The notes beneath the pieces are model-generated. The model was not told where the DNA came from and searched no databases. It saw nothing but the letters and a program-made list of their open reading frames with translations. Source: Alloalcanivorax dieselolei B5 (lineage in GTDB: Bacteria > Pseudomonadota > Gammaproteobacteria > Pseudomonadales > Alcanivoracaceae). Taken from it: a stretch of DNA of 64,000 nt. Position 1 is the first letter of the stretch. Each line of letters starts with the position of its first letter. Shown in pieces: positions 51,484 to 60,685 of the stretch. The stretch covers positions 372,001 through 436,000 of the forward strand of contig NC_018691.1 of the NCBI RefSeq assembly GCF_000300005.1. Direction: 5' to 3'. The translations under genes and the position numbers were made by a program.

Positions 51484-52737
51484 ATGGATTGGTCCCTGAT
51501 CCTTGCCGACGTACGCGCCAACTGGATTCTCTATCTCTCCATGCCGGTGGTGGCGGCCTTGATTGGCTATGTCACCAAGCTGGTGGCGATCCGTATGATG
51601 TTCCAGCCGCTGGAGTTCGTCGGTAAACCACCGTTGCTGGGCTGGCAGGGGATCGTGCCGCGCCGGGCCGCCACCATGGCCAGCATTGCCTGTGATCTGA
51701 TGATGGAACGGCTGTTGAAGCCGGAGGATGTGTTCGACCGTTTGGACCCGCAGCGGGTGGCGGCGGAAATCCGCGATCCGCTCATCGACGTGGTGGAAGA
51801 CATTACCCGCGAGGTGGCCGCGGAGTATCAGCCCGGCCTTTGGGAAACCCTGCCCGAGGGGATCAAGCGGCGGGTGATTCAGCGCATTCAGAAAGAAGCG
51901 CCGCACATGGTCGAGCAGATCATGGAGGACATAAAATCCAACATCCATCGGGTGTTCGATCTCAAGCACATGGTGGTGAACGCGCTGGTACGGGACAAGG
52001 AACTGCTCAACCGGGTGTTCCTGGAAGCGGGCCATGTGGAGTTCAAGTTCATTGCCCGCTCCGGCATTTATTTTGGTTTCGCCATCGGCTGTGTGCAGGC
52101 GGTGGTCTGGGCGTTTACCCACAATGTCTGGGTGATCCCCCTGTTCGGGCTGTTCACCGGCTGGTTCACTGACTGGCTGGCGCTGAAGATGATCTTCAAC
52201 CCGAAGCAGCCGGTGCGCTACTTCGGTATTTTCGAATGGCAGGGGTTGTTCCTGCGCCGGCGCAAACAGGTGGCGGCCCGCTATGGCGAACTGGTGGCCC
52301 AGGAAATCGTTACTCCGCAGGCGATCATCGAGGAAATCCTCAAGGGGCCGTTATCGGACCGTCTGTTCGCGCTGGTTCAGCGCCAGGTGCAACGCACCCT
52401 GGACGAACAGGCCGGGCTGGCCAAGCCCCTGGTGGTGTTCGCGGTGGGTACCAGCCGCTACCAACAGATGAAAAAAGTGGTGGCGGAAAAGGTGATGGCG
52501 GCTTTGCCGGAGGCGCTTGGCCATGTGGAAGCCTATGCGCAGGAAGCCATGGATCTGAAGAATCTGCTGGTCACCAAGATGCAGGAACTGACCGAGGAGG
52601 AATTCGAGGGTCTGTTGCGGCCGGCTTTCCAGCAGGACGAGTGGATTCTGATCGCGGTGGGTGCTCTGCTGGGCTTCCTGGTGGGGGAGGTCCAGGTGCA
52701 TGTCATGCTGCATTTCGCGGTGATGCCGGTGGGGTAG
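51484..52737 (+). CDS. DUF445 family membrane protein
   Basis: A 417-residue protein with membrane segments at both ends (WILYLSMPVVAALIGYVTKLVAIRMMFQPLEF; ILIAVGALLGFLVGEVQVHVML) and in the middle (SGIYFGFAIGCVQAVVWAF, VWVIPLFGLFTGWFTDWLALKMIFNPKQP), between long helical cytoplasmic parts. GYVTK-A--MF-P and GWFTDWLALKMIF-P are the internal repeat typical of DUF445 (YheB-like). Role unknown. Confidence 0.88.
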   Translation: MDWSLILADVRANWILYLSMPVVAALIGYVTKLVAIRMMFQPLEFVGKPPLLGWQGIVPRRAATMASIACDLMMERLLKPEDVFDRLDPQRVAAEIRDPLIDVVEDITREVAAEYQPGLWETLPEGIKRRVIQRIQKEAPHMVEQIMEDIKSNIHRVFDLKHMVVNALVRDKELLNRVFLEAGHVEFKFIARSGIYFGFAIGCVQAVVWAFTHNVWVIPLFGLFTGWFTDWLALKMIFNPKQPVRYFGIFEWQGLFLRRRKQVAARYGELVAQEIVTPQAIIEEILKGPLSDRLFALVQRQVQRTLDEQAGLAKPLVVFAVGTSRYQQMKKVVAEKVMAALPEALGHVEAYAQEAMDLKNLLVTKMQELTEEEFEGLLRPAFQQDEWILIAVGALLGFLVGEVQVHVMLHFAVMPVG

Positions 52738-52767
52738 CGGGCCGTGAGCGCACGGCCCGCCGGGGCC

Positions 52768-53418
52768 CTAATCCACCGCGCCGTCCTGTAACGGTGCCAG
52801 CGCCTCGTCCACACAGCCTTGCCAGCTGAGCGCGTCCTCGAAACGGCGATAGCCGCCGCCGGCGCCGAAAGCGCTGGAGATCACCAGATCCGGAGACAGA
52901 GTGCGCAGGAAATGCAGACTCTCGATCAACGCTTCACGGTCGCTCATGGAAGGCAGGAAACCGTTGCGGCCCTGGCCCCCTTCATCGAAGTACAGCGTAT
53001 CACCGGTGAACAGGTAGCGGTCGCCGGTGGGTGAGCGCACCCAAAAGCAGGTACTGCCGGGAGTGTGTCCCGGTGTCGGCAGGATTTCGATATCACGCGG
53101 GTGGAGTTCCCGTTGTGCCAGCACCACATCCACCGGGCAGTATTTCTGGATGTCCTCCAACTCCCGTTGGTGGCCGCACAGCTGACTGTTGAAGCGGGTC
53201 CGGATTACCGCCAGGCTGGCGCCGACCTCGTCGCGGTGACTCAGATACTGGCGATGCACGCCGCCGTGATCGGCGAAAGCGGATAACTCATCATCATGAC
53301 TGGTGTTGTAGAACAACACATTACCCGCCGGATGGGCATAGAGGTAGGCGTGGGTTTGCAAGCCGGGAGCCGGGTATTCCGGTTCGGTCTCCCACAAGTC
53401 CTTGGCGACTTGTTTCAT
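52768..53418 (-). CDS. MBL-fold metallo-hydrolase
   Basis: A 216-residue metallo-beta-lactamase-fold protein. The later metal and substrate motifs PTPGHTPGSTCFW and YLFTGDTLYFDEGG are normal, but the first motif is YLSHRDEVG rather than H-x-H-x-D-H, as in a known variant group with S/T-H-R-D. Metal content may therefore be reduced. The ATG at 53418 is preferred (GGAGCG upstream). Confidence 0.82.
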   Translation of the reverse strand: MKQVAKDLWETEPEYPAPGLQTHAYLYAHPAGNVLFYNTSHDDELSAFADHGGVHRQYLSHRDEVGASLAVIRTRFNSQLCGHQRELEDIQKYCPVDVVLAQRELHPRDIEILPTPGHTPGSTCFWVRSPTGDRYLFTGDTLYFDEGGQGRNGFLPSMSDREALIESLHFLRTLSPDLVISSAFGAGGGYRRFEDALSWQGCVDEALAPLQDGAVD

Positions 53419-53534
53419 GGTGGCGCTCCAGGAGTTGGCATGGGGGCCCATGCTAAGACCTCAACCACGGTGGAGGGCAACCCTTCGACACTGAAGATGT
53501 GACCTTGCTTTGGATCACCGGTGTCCCACGGTCC

Positions 53535-53957
53535 TTACCAACTGCCGGTATTCTCCATGGAAGCCCAGGGCTCCCGCGCCGGCAGGGCATCGCCTTTTTG
53601 CAGCAGTTCCACGGAAATCAGATCCGGTGAGCGGACGAACGCCATGTGGCCGTCCCGGGGCGGGCGGTTGATGGTGTAACCCATGTCCTGAAGGTGTTGG
53701 CATAACGCATAAATGTCATCCACCCGGAAGGCCAGATGGCCGAAGTTGCGCGCCGAGCCCATGTCCTCTTCCGGGTCCCAGTTCCAGGTCAGTTCGACTT
53801 CCGCTTCCGGGCTTTCCGGCGCGGCCAGGAATACCAGGGTGAAACGGCCGGCGGGCACTTCCTTGCGGCGGACTTCCTTCAGCCCCAGCCCCTCGCAATA
53901 GAAACGCAGGGAGGCATCCAGGTCAGTGATGCGGACCATGGTGTGCAGGTACTTCAT
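53535..53957 (-). CDS. gloA: Lactoylglutathione lyase (glyoxalase I)
   Basis: A 140-residue VOC enzyme that isomerises the methylglyoxal-glutathione hemithioacetal. MKYLHTMVRITDLDASLRFYCEGLGLKEVRR, VELTWNWDPEEDMGSARNFGHLAFRVDDIYALCQ and FVRSPDLISVELLQKGD carry the metal ligands (His6, Glu in VELTWN, His in GHLAF, Glu in SVELLQ). Confidence 0.92.
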   Translation of the reverse strand: MKYLHTMVRITDLDASLRFYCEGLGLKEVRRKEVPAGRFTLVFLAAPESPEAEVELTWNWDPEEDMGSARNFGHLAFRVDDIYALCQHLQDMGYTINRPPRDGHMAFVRSPDLISVELLQKGDALPAREPWASMENTGSW

Positions 53958-54133
53958 TGGCTGATCTCCGTGAATCAGGACACTTTGGCAGGCAGGGCGC
54001 CCATTTTGTCACGGTGGCCCGGCGGGCTCCAGGGAAGAGGTCCGGGTGAGTCACCGCTTGACCCGGCGCCATGGAGGGGGTTCGATTATGAAAATGAAAC
54101 CAGATTCCATAACAAAGATAGGGAGAAGCTGTG

Positions 54134-55594
54134 ATGGCGTTGCATCGTCTGAGCACCACCGAACTGGCCCGGCGTATCCGTGAGGGCGAACTGACTTCCA
54201 GCGAGGCGCTGGAATACTTCATAGCCCGTGTGGAGAAGCTGGACCCGCCGCTTAACGCGGTGGTGGTGCGGCGCTTCGACGAGGCGCGGCAGCGGGCACG
54301 GGAGGCGGACGAGGCGCTGGCACGGGGCGAACACTGGGGCCCGTTGCACGGGGTGCCGATGACGGTGAAGGAAACCTTCGAAGTGGCGGGTTGGCCCACC
54401 ACCGCCGGGGTGACGGATCTGGCCGGACATGTTCCACGGCAGGACGCCGATGCCATTGAGCGGTTGCGCGCCGCCGGCGCGGTGTTGTTCGGCAAGACCA
54501 ACATACCGGCCTACGCCGGCGATCTGCAGAGCTTCAACGAGATCTACGGTACCACCAACAATCCGTGGAACCCGGAATTGACCCCGGGCGGGTCCTCCGG
54601 CGGTGCCGCCGCCGCGCTGGCCGCCGGCATGACGCCGCTGGAACTGGGCAGTGATATCGGCGGCTCCATTCGTACTCCGGCGGCGTTCTGCGGCGTGGCC
54701 GGTCTGAAGCCGAGCTGGCGGCTGATTCCCACCCGCGGTCATATCCCCGGGCCACCGGGGGCCCTGTCCACCCGGGACATCTCCGTGGCCGGTCCGATGT
54801 CACGGCATGTGGAGGATCTGGAACTGGCCATGGAGATTCTGGCGGGGCCGGATCAGGACGAAGGTACCGGCTGGCGTTTGCAACTGCCGGAACCGCGCCA
54901 CCAGCAGCTCGAGTCGTTCCGGGTGGCGGCCTGGCTGGATGACCCCCGTTGCCCGGTGGACCGGCGTATCGTCGAGGCGCTGGAGCAATTAACCGGACAA
55001 TTGGGCCAATGGGGCGTGGCGGTGGACCATGAGGCGCGGCCGGAGGGGATCGGCCTCTCCGAGGCATACGATGTTTACTATCAGTTGCTTGCCGGCACCA
55101 TGGGGGTGGGGTTGCCGCCGTCGCTGTACCAGCAGATGGAAGAAGGGGCCACCGAGGCCGCTCCGGATGATCAAGGCTACCGGGCCCGTTTCGCCCGCGG
55201 CACCACTCAGAGCCATGCGGACTGGCTGCGCGCCAATGAGCGGAGGACGGTGATGCGGCGTCAATGGCGCCAGTTCTTCCAGGACCACGACGTGTTGCTG
55301 TGTCCGGTGGTACAGACGTTGCCGTTCAGCCACCGGCAGACGCCGGGCCCGGATCAGCGTACGCTGACCGTGAACGGAGTGGACCAGCCTTATATGGACA
55401 TCCTGGTCTGGGTGGGGTTGGCCGGGGCGGTCTATTTGCCGGCGGCGACGCTGCCCATCGGCGTTTCCGCGGAGGGGTTGCCGCTGGCCGTGCAGATCAT
55501 CGGCCCCTACCTGGAAGATCGTACCGTGCTGCGTTTCGCCCGGTTGCTGCAGGAACGGCTGGAAGCCTTGCCAGAACCGCCTTTGGGCGGCTAA
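54134..55594 (+). CDS. Amidase (amidase signature family)
   Basis: A 486-residue amidase with the Ser-cisSer-Lys triad: K79 in GVPMTVKETF, S154 in TPGGSSGGAAAALAAG and S178 in GSDIGGSIRTPA, with normal spacing of 24 between serines. It hydrolyses an amide to the acid and ammonia. ATG 54134 with GGGAG upstream; a GTG at 54131 is adjacent. It precedes a DctPQM transporter by 201 bp, so the acid formed or imported may feed the same pathway. Confidence 0.92.
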   Translation: MALHRLSTTELARRIREGELTSSEALEYFIARVEKLDPPLNAVVVRRFDEARQRAREADEALARGEHWGPLHGVPMTVKETFEVAGWPTTAGVTDLAGHVPRQDADAIERLRAAGAVLFGKTNIPAYAGDLQSFNEIYGTTNNPWNPELTPGGSSGGAAAALAAGMTPLELGSDIGGSIRTPAAFCGVAGLKPSWRLIPTRGHIPGPPGALSTRDISVAGPMSRHVEDLELAMEILAGPDQDEGTGWRLQLPEPRHQQLESFRVAAWLDDPRCPVDRRIVEALEQLTGQLGQWGVAVDHEARPEGIGLSEAYDVYYQLLAGTMGVGLPPSLYQQMEEGATEAAPDDQGYRARFARGTTQSHADWLRANERRTVMRRQWRQFFQDHDVLLCPVVQTLPFSHRQTPGPDQRTLTVNGVDQPYMDILVWVGLAGAVYLPAATLPIGVSAEGLPLAVQIIGPYLEDRTVLRFARLLQERLEALPEPPLGG

Positions 55595-55703
55595 ACCGGC
55601 CTGATTCCATTAAAAATGACCCAGTAGTCGTGGAAACGAAATAAGACAAAAGTGGGTATGGCGATGAGGGATCCTGTGTTAAATTTGCGCGGAATCTCAT
55701 TAT

Positions 55704-55735
55704 TTTGATCACCTATTTCGCTATGCGGAATAGGT
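55704..55735 (+). promoter_or_regulatory. IclR-type operator upstream of dctP
   Basis: The 17-mer ATTTCGCTATGCGGAAT (55715-55731), identical to the one before the TAXI gene, is extended here by flanking ACCT and AGGT into a 25-bp dyad (55711-55735). TTGATC (55704-55709) stands just upstream, as TTGAAT does at the first site, so promoter and operator overlap in the same geometry. Confidence 0.72.
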
Positions 55736-55795
55736 GTCGCTTTGACCCAAACCGGTGGCGCTCACCACCCGAGAACAAAAAGCAGGAGAACTAGA

Positions 55796-56839
55796 ATGGT
55801 TCTATTAGCACAACTCCGTAAGCATCTGGTCACGGCCGCCGCCGCGGTGGCGGTGGCGACCAGCGCTGTTTTGCCCTCCCTGGCCTCCGCCGACGATGTC
55901 ATCAAATGGAAGGTTCAATCCCACTGGCCCGGCGCCAGCAGTTCTTACAAGGACAGCCTGGAACGCATCAAGCGGGTGCTGGAAGAACGCACCGATGGCC
56001 GTCTGCAACTGCAATTGTTTGAGTCCGGCGCCCTGTTCAAGCCCAACGAGACCTTCAATGCGGTCAGCCGTGGCATTATTCAGATGGGCACCATCTCCCC
56101 GGGCTACGCTCAGGACAAGCTGAGCCTGGGCGGCATTGCCTCCGGCCTGCCCTTCGCCTTCCACAATGTGTGGGAAGCGGTGTACTTCCATAAAAACATG
56201 GGGTTCGAGGAGAAGCTGCGAGCGGAAGCCGCCAAGCACGGCGTGTACTACTCCACCGACAAGATCTACCCCACTGAAATGGTGATCAAGAAGCCGGTGG
56301 AAAGCTGGGACGACTTCACCAAGCTGAAGATCCGCTCTTCCGGCGCGTTGCAGAAGTTCCTCACCGAAGCCGGTGCCGCTGGCTCCTATATCCCTGGTGG
56401 TGAGCTGTACCAGGCGTTGTCCACCGGCGTGGTCGACGGTGCTCACTGGGGCGCTTCTCAGGGCGCGAAGAGCATGGGCCTGTATGAAGTGGCCAAGTAC
56501 CACGTCAAGCCGGCTCTGAACATCGCCGGCACCGACGTCTTCATCGTCAGCCAGAAAGCCCTGGACAAGCTGCCGGAAGGCATGGCCAAAATCGTCAAGG
56601 ACGCGTTGGAAGAGCAGTTCTGGCTGCGCACCAACGAGTATCTGTACCAGGAGCGCGTTTCCCTGGCCACGGCGATGCGTGACGAAGGCGTGCAGATCAA
56701 CACGCTGCCCGACGACGTACAGAAGCGCCTGACCGCCACCGCCCAGAAGACTTGGGATAAAGAAGCCGAGCGCAGCCCCGAGGCGAAAGCCATCGTGGAA
56801 GAACTGCGTGGCTTCCTGAAGGATCTCGGTTACCTGTAA
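55796..56839 (+). CDS. TRAP transporter DctP-type solute-binding protein
   Basis: A 347-residue periplasmic protein with signal peptide (LVTAAAAVAVATSAVLPSLASA). VIKWKVQSHWPGASSSYKDSLERIKRVLEERTDGRLQLQLFESGAL, TKLKIRSSGALQKFLTEAGAAGSYIPGGELYQALSTGVVDGAHWGASQGAKSMGL match the DctP/TakP group, including the ligand-carboxylate Arg (KIRSSG). Preceded by AGGAG and by the shared operator. Confidence 0.94.
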   Translation: MVLLAQLRKHLVTAAAAVAVATSAVLPSLASADDVIKWKVQSHWPGASSSYKDSLERIKRVLEERTDGRLQLQLFESGALFKPNETFNAVSRGIIQMGTISPGYAQDKLSLGGIASGLPFAFHNVWEAVYFHKNMGFEEKLRAEAAKHGVYYSTDKIYPTEMVIKKPVESWDDFTKLKIRSSGALQKFLTEAGAAGSYIPGGELYQALSTGVVDGAHWGASQGAKSMGLYEVAKYHVKPALNIAGTDVFIVSQKALDKLPEGMAKIVKDALEEQFWLRTNEYLYQERVSLATAMRDEGVQINTLPDDVQKRLTATAQKTWDKEAERSPEAKAIVEELRGFLKDLGYL

Positions 56840-56924
56840 CGGATGACCGTCAGGATGACGAGGGCGCCCACCGTGGCGCCCTTTTCTCGTTCCCGCCCTT
56901 CACTTGACCTCTTGGAGGAGTCCC

Positions 56925-57476
56925 ATGTCCGCGGTTCGAGCGTTTATTAATGGGATCACCTGGCTGAACGACCACGTCGGTCGCTGGGTTTCCTATCTGG
57001 TGTTCGCGATGTTCGCGTTCCTGATACTGGAGGTGTTCCTCCGCTACCTGTTCGGTGCGCCCACCGTATGGACCAACGAGCTGACGCAGATGCTGTTTGG
57101 TGTTTACGGCGTGCTCGCTGGCGGTTACGTCATGGCGCATAGAGGCCACGTCAACGTGGACCTGATCCATTCCGCGTTGCCGGTACGGGTGCGTGCGGGC
57201 CTGGATGTGATCACCTCCGCGGTGTTCTTTATTTTCGTCGGGGCGCTGCTGTATTTCGGCAGTTCCATGGCGCTGGAATCGATCGAGAGCCTGGAAACTT
57301 CCTATTCCGCCTGGAACCCGCCGATCTGGCCGATCAAGGCCTGTATTCCCCTGGGGGCCTTGCTGCTGTTGTTGCAGGGCCTGGCCAAGTTGCTGCAGGA
57401 CCTGGGGGTGGCCTTCAACCTGATTGATCCGGCGGAGATCAAGAATCTGGGTGATGAGGAGGAAGATCACCTATGA
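56925..57476 (+). CDS. TRAP transporter small permease DctQ
   Basis: A 183-residue four-helix protein: WVSYLVFAMFAFLILEVFLRYLFGAPTVWTNELTQMLFGVYGVLAGGYVMAHRGHVNVDLIHSALP is the DctQ signature. ATG 56925 follows GGAGGAG. Overlaps dctM by 4 bp (ATGA). Confidence 0.93.
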   Translation: MSAVRAFINGITWLNDHVGRWVSYLVFAMFAFLILEVFLRYLFGAPTVWTNELTQMLFGVYGVLAGGYVMAHRGHVNVDLIHSALPVRVRAGLDVITSAVFFIFVGALLYFGSSMALESIESLETSYSAWNPPIWPIKACIPLGALLLLLQGLAKLLQDLGVAFNLIDPAEIKNLGDEEEDHL

Positions 57477-58783
57477 GTATTGAAATGCTCACCCTGCTGT
57501 TCTTCGGCACCCTGCTGCTTTTCGTTTTTCTGGGTGTGCCGCTGACGTTCGTACTGGGCGGTGTCTCGGTGGTGTTCCTGTATTTCACCTGGGGTGCCGA
57601 CGCTTTCTATATGGTCGCCTCGCAGATCTGGGGCACGATGGAAAGTTCGACCCTGGTGGCGATCCCGCTGTTCGTGTTCATGGCCATGGTGCTGGAGCGC
57701 ACCGGGGTGGCCAAGGACCTCTATCATATGATGCACCTGTGGTGGGGCGGCCTGCGTGGCGGTCTGGCCATCGGCACCCTCGGCATCTGCGCCTTGTTCG
57801 CGGCCATGTGCGGTATCAGTGGTGCCGCGGTGGTGGCCATGGGCACGATCGCGCTGCCCTCGATGCTGGAGCGGGGTTACGACAAGAAACTGGCGCTGGG
57901 GGTCATCAACACTGGTGGTGGATGGGGGATTCTGATCCCGCCCAGCATCCTGATGATCCTGTACTCGCTGATCACCGGCGTGTCCGTGGGCCAGATGTTT
58001 GCCGCCGGGGTGTTGCCGGGCGTGTTGTTGATGGTGCTGACGGTGCTGTACATCGTTGTGCGGTGCGCCTTCCAGCCGAATCTGGCGCCGGCCTTGCCCA
58101 AGGAAGAGCGGGGCAATATGGCGGAGAAAATGCGCGCGTTGCGGGCGGTGATCCTGCCGATCCTGATCGTGGTGATGGTGCTGGGCTCCATCATCAAAGG
58201 CATCACCACCCCCACTGAAGCCGCCGCCGTGGGTGTGCTCGGCGCCCTGCTTTCCGCCATCGTCTACCGCAAGCTGACCTGGGGCTTGATGCGTGAAGCG
58301 TCCCTGCGCACCTTCAAGCTCACCGGCATGATCATGTGGATCCTGTTCGCCGCCCACGCCTTCAGCGCCGCCTATCAGAGCATGGGCGCCCAGGCCTTGA
58401 TCGAAGGGGTGATGATGTCGATCCCCGGTGGCCCCTGGGCGATCATTATTTCCATGATGGTGATCGTGTTCCTGCTGGCGATGGTGCTGGACCCGGTGGG
58501 CATCATGCTGATCACGCTGCCGGTGTTCATGCCGATCGTGCAAAGCCTGGGCTTCGATCCGATCTGGTTCGGCATTCTGTTCGTGATCAACATGGAAATC
58601 GGCTATATGACTCCGCCGTTCGGCTTCAACCTCTTCTATCTGAAAGGGGTGGCGCCGCCGGATGTGAGCATGCGTGATATCTACTCCTCGGTGATTCCGT
58701 TCGTGCTCGTGGAGATCGTCGGTCTGGCCCTGATCATGATCTTCCCGGAAATCGCCACCTACCTGCCCAAAGCCCTGTTCTGA
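57473..58783 (+). CDS. TRAP transporter large permease DctM
   Basis: A 436-residue permease: LLVFLGVPLTFVLGG-like start, VAIPLFVFMAMVLERTGVAKDLYHMMHLWWGGLRGGLAIGTLGICALFAAMCGISGAAVVAMGTIALPSMLERGYDKKLALGVINTGGGWGILIPPSILMILYS and the end IWFGILFVINMEIGYMTPPFGFNLFYLKGV. Forms the carrier with DctQ. Confidence 0.96.
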   Translation: MSIEMLTLLFFGTLLLFVFLGVPLTFVLGGVSVVFLYFTWGADAFYMVASQIWGTMESSTLVAIPLFVFMAMVLERTGVAKDLYHMMHLWWGGLRGGLAIGTLGICALFAAMCGISGAAVVAMGTIALPSMLERGYDKKLALGVINTGGGWGILIPPSILMILYSLITGVSVGQMFAAGVLPGVLLMVLTVLYIVVRCAFQPNLAPALPKEERGNMAEKMRALRAVILPILIVVMVLGSIIKGITTPTEAAAVGVLGALLSAIVYRKLTWGLMREASLRTFKLTGMIMWILFAAHAFSAAYQSMGAQALIEGVMMSIPGGPWAIIISMMVIVFLLAMVLDPVGIMLITLPVFMPIVQSLGFDPIWFGILFVINMEIGYMTPPFGFNLFYLKGVAPPDVSMRDIYSSVIPFVLVEIVGLALIMIFPEIATYLPKALF

Positions 58784-58897
58784 CGGCGGCTCCCGACCGG
58801 CTCCCGGCCCCGTCGAAGACGGAATGCCGGGGGCTTGTCGAATTACCCACTTCCCGAACGACTCTCTGGTGACGTTAACCCACAAGGAGAGTCACCC

Positions 58898-59320
58898 GTG
58901 AACGTAAATCCCTATCTTTTCTTCCAAGGACAGTGCGAGGAAGCGCTGCGCTTCTATGCCGACCTGCTGGGCGGCGAGATCCTGGCGCTGCTGCCGTACG
59001 GGCCCGAAGGCTGCCAGGACATGCCCGAGGCGAAGCAGGACTGGATCATGCACGGCTGTGTGAAACTGGACGGTACCGTGCTGATGGGCTCGGACAGCCC
59101 TCCGGACCGGTATCAGGCGCCCACCGGGCTGTCGGTATCACTGGAGGTGAACGACCCGGGGCAGGCCGAGAAAGTCTTCGAGGCGCTGTGCGACGGCGGC
59201 AGCGTGACCATGCCCATGGAAGAGACGTTCTGGGCGCTGCGCTTCGGTATGGCCACGGATCGCTTTGGCATCCCCTGGATGGTGAATTGCCCCAGCCCGG
59301 AGGCCGGCTGCCCGGAATAA
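58898..59320 (+). CDS. VOC family protein, PhnB-like
   Basis: A 140-residue glyoxalase-fold protein: VNPYLFFQGQCEEALRFYADLLGGEILALLPY, MHGCVKLDGTVLMGSDSPPDRYQAPTGLSVSLEVNDPGQAEKVFEALCDGGSVTMPMEETFWALRFGMATDRFGIPWMVNC. Same subfamily as the gene at 27217-27612. GTG start at 58898 after AAGGAGA. Confidence 0.88.
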   Translation: MNVNPYLFFQGQCEEALRFYADLLGGEILALLPYGPEGCQDMPEAKQDWIMHGCVKLDGTVLMGSDSPPDRYQAPTGLSVSLEVNDPGQAEKVFEALCDGGSVTMPMEETFWALRFGMATDRFGIPWMVNCPSPEAGCPE

Positions 59321-59340
59321 AGGCGGCCGGCGGCCGTTGC

Positions 59341-60579
59341 TCAGTCCCGCCCTTCGCTCTCCTTCCAGCGCGCCATCAGCGTGTTGGAAGGCAGTGACTC
59401 GTCCAGCAGCTTGCGGGCCGTCTCCACCCCCGTCACCGGCAGACCTTCCGGGTCCAACAGGCCGATCTGCACCAGCACGCTGGCCTGGTCCCAGTAGATG
59501 TGCTCGTGGCACAGCTTGTCTCCGCGGAAGCGCACCACGCCGAGCATGGGGATTTCCACTTTCTTGCCAGTGGGGGACACGCCGGGCAGCAGCCAGTCGA
59601 TTTCCCGGTCGTGGGTGAAGCTGAGTACGAACTCGTCGACGATCTGGCAGGCGCCGATGGTGCGGGAAATCGGCGTCAGCATCATGTCCTCGGGATTGCC
59701 GTGGACGAAGTGGTGCTGGTAGAAGCGGCTCAGTTGTTGATAGCCGACGCCGCCGGTCATGGTCGGAATGTGGTTCACATAGGGCTCGGACACCATGGTG
59801 GCCATGGTCGCCGGCACATCGCGCGCCTCGAATTCGTAGCGCACGTGTTCTTCCCACAGGGCGGACAGATCGTATTCGGGGCCGATCTCCCTTTTCAGGG
59901 CGGCGATGGTGCGTTCATGCGCCATTTGCGCGGAGGGTTTGTGATAATGGTCGCCGTTGGGCCGGGCAAAGGCGTGGTCCACGCCGGGATAGACGAAGGT
60001 TTCCAGACGTGACACGGTGCCGCCCAGGGTGGTGATGATGCGGTTGCGGGCCGCTTCGTCGCAGAAGCCGTCCAGTTCGGCGAAATGCAGCAGCAGCCGA
60101 CCCCGGATCGACCCGGCCTCTTCCAGATGGTTCTCGATACCGACCCCGTAGTAGCCCACGCTGCAGGCCACATCGGTGCGGCAGGCGGTCAGATAAGCCA
60201 GCTTGCCGCCCAGGCAATAGCCGACGAAACCCAAGCCGTCTCCGCTCACCTCCGGCCGTTGCCGCAGGGCATCCAGCGTGGCGGCGATGTCGTCGATGGC
60301 CAGATCCAGATCAATGGTCTGGAACAGTTCGAAAGCGCGACCGAAATCCTGCTCGGTGTAGCCCAGTTCGATGCCGGGTTCGATGCGCCAGAACAAATCC
60401 GGAACCAGGGTGACGTAGCCTTCCTCGGCGTAAGAGTCCGCCAACTCGCGCATGGTGCCGTTGACACCGAAAATCTCCTGGCCGAGCACCAGGCCCGGTC
60501 CCTTGCCGCCCTCCGGTACGGCCAGATAGGCGCGGAAATGGCCGCCGTCGCGGGCCTCGATATCAATGAACTGTCCCAT
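59341..60579 (-). CDS. Dienelactone hydrolase fused to a SnoaL/NTF2-like domain
   Basis: A 412-residue two-domain protein. Residues 1-235 are dienelactone hydrolase with catalytic C122 (GYCLGG), D170 and H202 (VDHAF), a normal triad. Residues about 255-400 are an NTF2-like ester-cyclase-type domain (VSEPYVNHIPTMTGGVGYQQLSRFYQHHFV, RTIGACQIVDEFVLSFTHDREIDWLLPGV, VPMLGVVRFRGDKLCHEHIYWDQAS type). The same frame joins both. Dienelactone hydrolases act in chloroaromatic breakdown; the added domain might tune substrate range. Confidence 0.88.
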   Translation of the reverse strand: MGQFIDIEARDGGHFRAYLAVPEGGKGPGLVLGQEIFGVNGTMRELADSYAEEGYVTLVPDLFWRIEPGIELGYTEQDFGRAFELFQTIDLDLAIDDIAATLDALRQRPEVSGDGLGFVGYCLGGKLAYLTACRTDVACSVGYYGVGIENHLEEAGSIRGRLLLHFAELDGFCDEAARNRIITTLGGTVSRLETFVYPGVDHAFARPNGDHYHKPSAQMAHERTIAALKREIGPEYDLSALWEEHVRYEFEARDVPATMATMVSEPYVNHIPTMTGGVGYQQLSRFYQHHFVHGNPEDMMLTPISRTIGACQIVDEFVLSFTHDREIDWLLPGVSPTGKKVEIPMLGVVRFRGDKLCHEHIYWDQASVLVQIGLLDPEGLPVTGVETARKLLDESLPSNTLMARWKESEGRD

Positions 60580-60685
60580 GCTATGCTCCCTGTCGGACCG
60601 GCCTGTCCGGCCCCTTTGATGATGTGAAGAACGCTACGAAATTCCGAATAGTATGAAACCGCAATCCACATAAGGAGAACAAGCC

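Noticed and set aside
57467-58885. 472-codon minus-strand frame opposite dctM
   Set aside because: Antisense of a membrane-protein gene; His/Asp/Gln-rich without domains.
60640-60658. Third copy of the IclR-type operator before the carbonic-anhydrase-like gene
   Set aside because: Only one half (ATTCCGAATAG) resembles the motif; the other arm is shifted, so it does not meet the standard of the two exact sites.
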